Positions 5,705-10,420 of a stretch of 10,420 nt of DNA are shown piece after piece; positions within the stretch are counted from its first letter, which is position 1, and each line of letters starts with the position of its first letter. The position numbers and the translations under genes were made by a program. Source of the DNA: Lachnoclostridium sp. UBA3320 (GTDB lineage: Bacteria; Bacillota; Clostridia; Lachnospirales; Lachnospiraceae). Location of the stretch: contig DESG01000127.1 in the NCBI GenBank assembly GCA_002361175.1, forward strand, positions 1,740-12,159, in the 5' to 3' direction. A model generated the notes under the pieces. That model was not told the DNA's origin. It worked only from the letters and a program-made list of their open reading frames with translations, and searched no databases.

Positions 5705-6196
5705 ATGAAAATACTATTGGACGAAAATCTAACTCCAAAATCGAAAAATATTCTAGGAAAATACGGGCATGATGTAATTCATGTACGAGATAGATTTATT
5801 GCTGGTAAAAGTGATGAAGAAGTATTTGAACTTGCACAAAAAGAAGAAAGGGTATTGATAACTTTAAACGGAAAGGATTTTATTATTTTTATTCCGCCTG
5901 TAACCCTAAAGGAACATTATGGCTTTATATGGTTAAGAAAACTGCATGTAACTAATCTAAATTATATACCAATAATGGATAAAATTGGAATGTTTTTATC
6001 AGATAAAAACGTTCCAACAAAAAATACATATTATGTAGTTAAGAAAAAAGGTAATGAGTATGAAATAATTCAACAATATCCAAAAATACAATTTGACAAG
6101 TATGCCGATAGTGCTTACAAGCAGCTTCAAGTAATTAGTCAGGATAAGCAAAAGCGTCTGGAATATGAGGCAAGGGAAAAGGACTGGTTTTTATGA
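5705..6196 (+). CDS. DUF5615 PIN-like toxin (predicted RNase)
   Basis: 163 residues from the ATG at 5705, six bases after AGGACGG (5692-5698). An in-frame TTG at 5699 sits against that site and is less likely. The PIN-like core opens with MKILLDENL (acidic D6, E7), continues GHDVIHVRD and KSDEEVFELA (D37), and has RVLITLNGKDF (49-59; D58). These acidic residues would hold Mg2+ for RNA cleavage. The Asn at position 55 replaces the Asp seen in many relatives, but TLN variants exist. The protein is longer than the roughly 110-130 residues common in the family. The last 35 or so residues (KYADSAYKQLQ, then KRLEYEAREKDWF) look foreign and resemble the end of Rpn/PDDEXK-type transposase-nucleases. 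Its stop overlaps the integrase ATG. This is the only apparently complete toxin of the three loci here. Confidence 0.8.
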   Translation: MKILLDENLTPKSKNILGKYGHDVIHVRDRFIAGKSDEEVFELAQKEERVLITLNGKDFIIFIPPVTLKEHYGFIWLRKLHVTNLNYIPIMDKIGMFLSDKNVPTKNTYYVVKKKGNEYEIIQQYPKIQFDKYADSAYKQLQVISQDKQKRLEYEAREKDWFL

Positions 6197-7467
6197 ATGA
6201 AGGAGTAAGAAAAAGAGGTTCTACATGGTCATACTATTTTGACCTTGGAAAAGTAGACGGAAAAAGAAAGAAAAAAGAGAAAGGCGGTTTTCGTACCAAG
6301 AAAGAAGCAGAAGCAGCCCTTGCAGCAGCAATTAATGAATACAATCATGCAGGAAGGGTATTTGAGCCATCTGAAATCACTGTTGCAGATTATTTAGACC
6401 AATGGTATGAACTATCATGTAAGCCAAACCTTAAATATAATACACAGATTGGTTATTTGCGTATTATTGAGGGACATCTGAAACCAAAATTTGGAACATA
6501 CAAATTAAAGGCGGTCAGCCCAGCAGTATTACAGGAATATGCCAACAACCTAAAAATGAACGGCTATTCAAAAAGTCACTTGGTGGGCATCCTAACAGTG
6601 TTCCAGTCTGCTTTGGATTATGCTATTGAACCACTGCACTATATTAACCAGAATCCTATGAAGATGATAAAATTCCCAAGAGTGGAACGCAAGCCAAGGG
6701 AACGTATCATATTGACGCTAGAAGAATGGGACTGCATCATCAACCGTTTTAAAGATACCAGATATTATATCCCACTTATGATTGGTTTCTATACAGGATT
6801 GCGTATTTCAGAAACTTTTGCACTCACATGGGATGATATAGACCTTGAAAACAGAACTCTGTCTGTTAGAAAGCAGGTTATAAAACGTAACTTTGGAGCT
6901 GATGTCCGTAAAGTTATAGAAAAGAAAGAAAAACGTGAACATCGTTCATCGTGGTACTTTACCACACCAAAAACTGAAGCTTCAGCAAGAACTATTCCCT
7001 TTGGAACTACTTTGTATAATGTTTTAAAAGCAGAACATGCTGCGCAGGTAAAAAACGAAATAAAGTATGGGGAGTACTATACAATCCATGTCCTTAAAAA
7101 AGAGCTAGATGAAAAGGGCAATGATATGTTCAGGATTATTCCTGTACAAAAATGCATTGAAAGCCAATTGCCCCGCATTAACTTGGTCTGTATTGACGAA
7201 AACGGTCAGTATACATCAACTGATTCTTTTAAATACTGCGCAAAGGTCATACATAAAGAACTACAGCTCGCTTTTGACTACCATTCTTTGAGACATACAC
7301 ATGCCACCATGCTGATTGAAGCAGGAGCAAATGTAAAAAATGTACAAGCACGATTAGGGCATACTAATATCCAGACTACATTGCAGACTTATGTGCATGA
7401 CACTGAAAAAATGGGTGAACAGTCTGTTGAACTGTTTGAACAGATTACTTCTTCCAGAACATCTTAA
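6193..7467 (+). CDS. int: Tyrosine recombinase/integrase of the element
   Basis: 424 residues with the three domains of Tn916/phage-type integrases. The N-terminal arm-DNA-binding domain (about 3-50) contains VRKRGSTWSYYFDLG and FRTKKEAEAAL; the SAM-like core-binding domain is about 62-150; the catalytic domain is about 172-415. Active-site residues are all present: R204 (TGLRISE), K260 (TPKTEA), H364 and R367 (HSLRHTHA), H390 (GHTNIQ) and the nucleophile Y400 (TYVH). It should catalyse integration and, with an accessory factor, excision. The ATG at 6193 is preceded by AAAAGG and overlaps the toxin stop in an ATGA, so expression is probably coupled to the toxin gene. No xis is found beside it. 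The gene points at the rlmD junction, consistent with that being its attachment site. Confidence 0.95.
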   Translation: MNEGVRKRGSTWSYYFDLGKVDGKRKKKEKGGFRTKKEAEAALAAAINEYNHAGRVFEPSEITVADYLDQWYELSCKPNLKYNTQIGYLRIIEGHLKPKFGTYKLKAVSPAVLQEYANNLKMNGYSKSHLVGILTVFQSALDYAIEPLHYINQNPMKMIKFPRVERKPRERIILTLEEWDCIINRFKDTRYYIPLMIGFYTGLRISETFALTWDDIDLENRTLSVRKQVIKRNFGADVRKVIEKKEKREHRSSWYFTTPKTEASARTIPFGTTLYNVLKAEHAAQVKNEIKYGEYYTIHVLKKELDEKGNDMFRIIPVQKCIESQLPRINLVCIDENGQYTSTDSFKYCAKVIHKELQLAFDYHSLRHTHATMLIEAGANVKNVQARLGHTNIQTTLQTYVHDTEKMGEQSVELFEQITSSRTS

Positions 7468-7485
7468 AATTTGAATATATTTGCT

Positions 7486-7532
7486 AAAAAAGGGCTTTCT
7501 TACTGTTAGTTCAGCGTGTTCAGCCCTTTTTT
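7486..7532. terminator. Bidirectional intrinsic terminator between int and rlmD
   Basis: The arms AAAAAAGGGCT (7486-7496) and AGCCCTTTTTT (7522-7532) form an 11-bp stem with a 25-base loop. The T-run follows on the plus strand, and the A-run at the left gives a U-tract on the minus strand, so it can end both the integrase transcript and the pheA-rlmD transcript. The loop is larger than usual. Confidence 0.8.
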
Positions 7533-7560
7533 TATTCTCCCCATGAATTTTCAAAATATG

Positions 7561-7578
7561 GGTGGCAAATCGGTGGCA
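7561..7578. repeat. Paired GGTGGCA repeats, candidate integrase arm sites
   Basis: GGTGGCA occurs at 7561-7567 and 7572-7578, an 11-base period that puts both on the same face of the helix. Short spaced repeats between int and the core site are where the integrase N-terminal domain usually binds. The function is inferred from position. Confidence 0.45.
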
Positions 7579-7586
7579 TTACTACC

Positions 7587-7612
7587 ATTTTACATAATAT
7601 TATTTTACATAA
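7587..7612. repeat. Paired ATTTTACATAA repeats next to the junction
   Basis: An exact 11-base direct repeat at 7587-7597 and 7602-7612, just outside the rlmD stop. It may be a second set of recombinase or accessory-factor sites. AT-rich sequence makes chance more likely, though eleven exact matches 15 bases apart is notable. Confidence 0.4.
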
Positions 7613-7616
7613 ACCT

Positions 7617-9107
7617 TTATTTTATGCGACTTAGTAGACAAATAGTCTCCACATGTAAACAATGTGGAAACATATCTATACAGCAAATTCGTTCTACTTT
7701 ATAGCCATATTCCTGTATTTCTATAAGGTCACGAACTAAACTGGTGGGATTGCAGCTTATATATATTATCCTATGCACTTTAGTGTATGCACATATCTTT
7801 TTTAATGCTTTAGGGTGTATACCTTCTCTTGGTGGGTCTAATATTATAAAATCAGGTTTTTCTTTTATTTCATCTATCACCTTTAGCACATCACCTGCTA
7901 TAAATTCACAGTTACTTAACCCATTGTATTCTGCATTTTTCTTTGCAGCTTTTACTGCTTCTTCTACAATCTCTACTCCTGTAACCTTATTTACAATTGG
8001 TGCTATTATCTGTGCTATCGTGCCTGTTCCACTATATAAATCAAAAACTACTTTATCCTTAAAATTACTGCAATTTTCTAATTTATCATCTCTTTTTACA
8101 TCTAATCCTAATACATAATCTCTTGCCTGTTTGTATAACACTTCTGCACCTTTTGTATTTGTCTGGAAAAATGAAAATACAGAGATTTTAAATTTTAATC
8201 CAAGTATATTTTCTGTAATCCAATCTTTTCCATATATAATACGTGTTTCATCACTTTTTACAACATCTCCAAATCCATCGTTTATAATATGAAGAAAACC
8301 TGTTAATGAACCCTCCAATTTCAAATTTTTTAATTTTAAACTCAGTTCATTTAAACCTGTATGATTTGTCTGTTCTGCCTGTTTTATTAATCTTGGTATT
8401 TTTTTAAGTTCTGTTTCCAGTGCAGATGTTGTTACAAGTGCAACAAGAATTTCGCCTGTTGAAACTGCTCTGCGTATAAGTAAATGGCGCAATATACCAG
8501 TATGTGTATTTTTATTATAATGTGCTATACCTATTTCGTGAAAATATTGTCTTACACAGTCAAGTATTATAGAATAATCATTGTGTATTATTTTACATCC
8601 TGATGAATTAACTATATCATATATGCTGCCTTTTTTATGAAGTCCTAGTGCAAGTGGTCCTCCTTTATATTCATCACCAAATGAAAATTCCATTTTGTTT
8701 CTATAATTCCAGATGCATGGGCTTTCAAGTATACCATCAAAAATATATGAATCTTTGTCTACAACGTTGTCTATCAATTTTAATACTTGGTTTTTCTTTA
8801 ATTCAAGCTGTGTTTTATATGGAAGTGTCTGGTAATTACATCCTCCGCAAATACCAAAACATTTACATGCAGGTTCTTCTGTTTCTTTTGGTGATTTTTT
8901 CACAACACTTAAAAGACGTCCTTGGCATTTTTCAGAACGTGCCTTTTTAATTATATATTTTATTGTCTGTCCAGGTAATACACCTTTTACCATAACATGG
9001 TGCTTCTGTACAATTCCATTTTCATCTTCAAGATTTGTTACTACAACAGCTTTGTCTGGAAATGCAACTTCTTCTGCAATTCCTTCATAAACTTGTCCTT
9101 TTTTCAT
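7617..9107 (-). CDS. rlmD: 23S rRNA (uracil-C5)-methyltransferase RlmD/RlmCD
   Basis: 496 residues from the ATG at 9107; TGGGAG (9113-9118) lies five bases upstream, and a GTG at 9113 is inside that site. The enzyme transfers a methyl group from SAM to C5 of uracil in 23S rRNA; Gram-positive relatives can act on two positions (747 and 1939). An N-terminal TRAM-like domain (about 1-70) is followed by the [4Fe-4S] cysteines C81, C87, C90 and probably C171, then the Rossmann methyltransferase with FQTN (314-317), DLYSGTGT (356-363), DPPREG (424-429), the nucleophile C452 in SCNP and the general base E487 in HVE near the C-terminus. All catalytic residues are present. It is longer than the usual 430-460 residues. 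It is co-transcribed with pheA. Its 3' end is the likely insertion point of the mobile element, which leaves the reading frame intact. Confidence 0.95.
   Translation of the reverse strand: MKKGQVYEGIAEEVAFPDKAVVVTNLEDENGIVQKHHVMVKGVLPGQTIKYIIKKARSEKCQGRLLSVVKKSPKETEEPACKCFGICGGCNYQTLPYKTQLELKKNQVLKLIDNVVDKDSYIFDGILESPCIWNYRNKMEFSFGDEYKGGPLALGLHKKGSIYDIVNSSGCKIIHNDYSIILDCVRQYFHEIGIAHYNKNTHTGILRHLLIRRAVSTGEILVALVTTSALETELKKIPRLIKQAEQTNHTGLNELSLKLKNLKLEGSLTGFLHIINDGFGDVVKSDETRIIYGKDWITENILGLKFKISVFSFFQTNTKGAEVLYKQARDYVLGLDVKRDDKLENCSNFKDKVVFDLYSGTGTIAQIIAPIVNKVTGVEIVEEAVKAAKKNAEYNGLSNCEFIAGDVLKVIDEIKEKPDFIILDPPREGIHPKALKKICAYTKVHRIIYISCNPTSLVRDLIEIQEYGYKVERICCIDMFPHCLHVETICLLSRIK
7648..7668. other. 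Candidate attachment core site (att) in the rlmD 3' end
   Basis: TCCACAT (7648-7654) and ATGTGGA (7662-7668) are perfect inverted arms around a 7-base centre. With one mismatch the arms extend to ten bases (7645-7671). This is the geometry of a tyrosine-recombinase core: two binding arms and a 6-8 base crossover region. It covers the codons for PHCLHVE, which must be conserved for catalysis, as is typical of target sites. Insertion of ICEs at the 3' end of rum-type genes has been reported in streptococci. The matching second copy should be at the far end of the element, outside this window. Confidence 0.55.
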
Positions 9108-9134
9108 ATACACTCCCAGTATTTATTAATTTCT

Positions 9135-10277
9135 TTACTTAGTTGCTATATTTCCAAGTACAGTAAGTTTATTAGCAAATTCGCCTATACTTGCAAGTGC
9201 ATTACTTACTTCTGGCTCGTTTAAATTGCCTTCAACATCTACAAAAAATCTGTATTCCCAATTTCTATTTTCTATTGGTCTTGATTCAATTTTTGTAAGA
9301 TTTAAACCATTATAATAAAAATTGGAAAGTAGGTTATAAAGTGAACCCGATTCATGTTTTATCTCAAATGAAAGACTTATTTTATTAGCACCAGATAAAA
9401 ATATTTTCTGATTTGAAATTATTATAAAACGTGTGTAATTACTGCTTTCATAATTAATCTGTTCTTTTATTACTTGCAGTCCAAATAGGTCTGCCGCTCT
9501 TTTGCTTGCTATTGCTGCTTGCGTTTTGCTGCCATCTTCGGCAACTTTTTTAGCTGCTGCTGCTGTGCTTGAATATGTTTTTGCTGATATATTAGGATAT
9601 TCTTCCAAAAACTTTGAACACTGCATAAGCCCTTGTGGATGTGAATAAATTGTTTTAATATCTTCAAGTTTTGTACCTGTTATACCCATTAATGCCTGTT
9701 CAACCTTAACAACATGCTCTGCAACTATTGTTACATCATATTCAAGAAGTAAATCATAAATATCTGTAATTCCACCCGTAGATGTGTTTTCAATAGGAAG
9801 CACACCAAATTTTGCCTCCCCATCAGCAACAGTTTTCATTACATCTTTAAATGTATCTTTGTTAATTGCTGTTATATTTTTCCCAAATACTTCTTCCATC
9901 GCCTGTTCTGTATATGCACCATGCTCACCAAAACACACAACTCTTGTATCAGCATCTGTATCAAATGAATTTACTTGGCGAAAAGTTTGATTTACATCAT
10001 TTTCTGTACCAAGAACCTTATACTGGTATTTGCGGCTGATGGACATAATTTGTCTAAATAAATTTTCAATTCCTGTTTTGTTAAATTCATTATTAACAAA
10101 ATTTTTTAATTCCTTTATTTTGGTTTCTTCACGTTTGGGGTCAAAGACTTTTTTGCCTGTACTTCTTTTATATGCTGCAACATCTGTTGTAACTTCCATT
10201 CTCTGTTCAAATAATTTTGCAATCTGTTTATCAATCTCGTCAATTTTTTTTCTGCTCTCATTTAAATCAACAATCAT
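9135..10277 (-). CDS. pheA: Bifunctional chorismate mutase/prephenate dehydratase
   Basis: 380 residues, the P-protein of phenylalanine synthesis, converting chorismate to prephenate and then to phenylpyruvate in the cytoplasm. The AroQ-type mutase domain (about 1-90) keeps R9, R26, K37, D46, R49 and E50 in the expected places. The dehydratase domain (about 110-288) has PIENTSTGGI (161-170) and the catalytic TRF motif (T282-R283-F284). The C-terminal ACT domain (about 298-378) carries GSLY (311-314, for the usual GAL-x) and ESRP (331-334), the residues that form the phenylalanine site, so feedback inhibition is expected. AAGGA and GGTGA stretches lie upstream of the ATG. The stop is 27 bases before the rlmD start, so the two are probably one operon. 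Confidence 0.95.
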   Translation of the reverse strand: MIVDLNESRKKIDEIDKQIAKLFEQRMEVTTDVAAYKRSTGKKVFDPKREETKIKELKNFVNNEFNKTGIENLFRQIMSISRKYQYKVLGTENDVNQTFRQVNSFDTDADTRVVCFGEHGAYTEQAMEEVFGKNITAINKDTFKDVMKTVADGEAKFGVLPIENTSTGGITDIYDLLLEYDVTIVAEHVVKVEQALMGITGTKLEDIKTIYSHPQGLMQCSKFLEEYPNISAKTYSSTAAAAKKVAEDGSKTQAAIASKRAADLFGLQVIKEQINYESSNYTRFIIISNQKIFLSGANKISLSFEIKHESGSLYNLLSNFYYNGLNLTKIESRPIENRNWEYRFFVDVEGNLNEPEVSNALASIGEFANKLTVLGNIATK

Positions 10278-10328
10278 TTCTTCACCATTCCTTATATTAT
10301 ATTGTCATCTCAAATTTGGTATAATAAT

Positions 10329-10357
10329 ATATTATCATAGCTATGTTAATCTGGCAA
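10329..10357 (-). promoter_or_regulatory. pheA: Predicted promoter of the pheA-rlmD operon
   Basis: On the minus strand, TTGCCA (10357-10352, 5 of 6), a 17-base spacer and TAATAT (10334-10329, 4 of 6). The leader to the pheA ATG would be about 45 bases, too short for a T-box or a leader-peptide attenuator, and I see neither. The rest of the sequence to the window end (10358-10420) is AT-rich with no supported gene. Confidence 0.55.
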
Positions 10358-10420
10358 ACTATTCCTTATAAATTAATATATATTGTTATTGTTATTTCTG
10401 GCTTGACTTTTATATAGAAG

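Larger units (their letters stand above)
1..7654. mobile_element. Right end of an integrated element (ICE, IME or prophage), entering from the left
   Basis: Everything left of the rlmD 3' end looks accessory: an insertion-sequence transposase, small hypothetical genes typical of clostridial elements, a divergent XRE switch, three toxin-antitoxin loci and a tyrosine integrase at the edge. To the right lie two housekeeping genes. The integrase points at the junction, as expected for an element inserted in the 3' end of a gene. No conjugation, replication, capsid or portal gene is in view, so ICE, mobilizable element and prophage cannot be told apart. The right limit given is the left arm of the putative core site in rlmD. 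The left limit is only the window edge. No xis-like gene is seen next to the integrase. Confidence 0.68.

Noticed and set aside
7516..7704. Plus-strand frame of 62 residues across the terminator and att region
   Set aside because: It begins inside the terminator, covers repeats and the rlmD end, and has no recognisable product.
7744..8118. Plus-strand open frames across rlmD and pheA (also 8648-8950, 8997-9224, 9784-9990, 10030-10371)
   Set aside because: They are antisense to strongly supported enzymes, rich in hydrophobic and Ser residues as expected for mirror frames, and lack ribosome binding sites.
1..10420. CRISPR array, tRNA or rRNA genes, riboswitch, replication origin
   Set aside because: No regularly spaced repeats, cloverleaf, T-box or iteron set was seen. 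The repeats present are the pairs reported above, plus operator dyads.

Overview
The window reads as the right end of an integrated mobile element (about 1-7654) joined to ordinary chromosome (about 7655-10420) in a low-GC Firmicute, most likely a Clostridia/Lachnospiraceae-type gut anaerobe. This rests on AT-rich coding, AGGAGG-type ribosome binding sites and the resemblance of the proteins to clostridial families. No search was possible, so family names come from recognised motifs.

Element side. At 1-1047 is the C-terminal part of an IS4-superfamily transposase, cut by the window edge. Three small genes follow: a Cys-rich protein (minus), a DUF6173-type protein (plus) and an 80-residue protein (minus) whose end overlaps the DUF6173 gene. 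The two minus-strand genes sit behind identical 63-bp leaders. Then comes a divergent regulatory switch: a 72-residue XRE regulator (minus) and a 214-residue repressor with two tandem HTH domains (plus). They are separated by three 19-bp dyads, with a fourth at the stop codon of the small regulator. Two of the dyads lie inside the spacers of the two predicted promoters. Downstream of the large repressor is a 376-residue protein with two membrane helices and a winged-helix-like C-terminus.

From 4708 to 6196 there are three toxin-antitoxin loci in a row. The first (Phd/YefM-YoeB) and second (RelB-like small antitoxin with a MazF/PemK-like toxin) keep full antitoxins, but the toxins are reduced to N-terminal stubs. 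The third (DUF433 antitoxin and DUF5615 PIN-like toxin) looks intact. Its toxin gene overlaps the tyrosine integrase start by 4 bp, so toxin and integrase are probably made from one transcript. The integrase has a complete catalytic set and is followed by a bidirectional terminator, short direct repeats and the chromosomal junction.

Chromosome side. rlmD (23S rRNA m5U methyltransferase) and pheA (chorismate mutase/prephenate dehydratase) form a minus-strand operon with a recognisable promoter at the right edge. A 7-7-7 inverted repeat in the last codons of rlmD has the shape of a tyrosine-recombinase core site and is the best candidate for the attachment site. The element would then extend leftwards beyond the window, with its other end carrying a copy of the rlmD 3' end.
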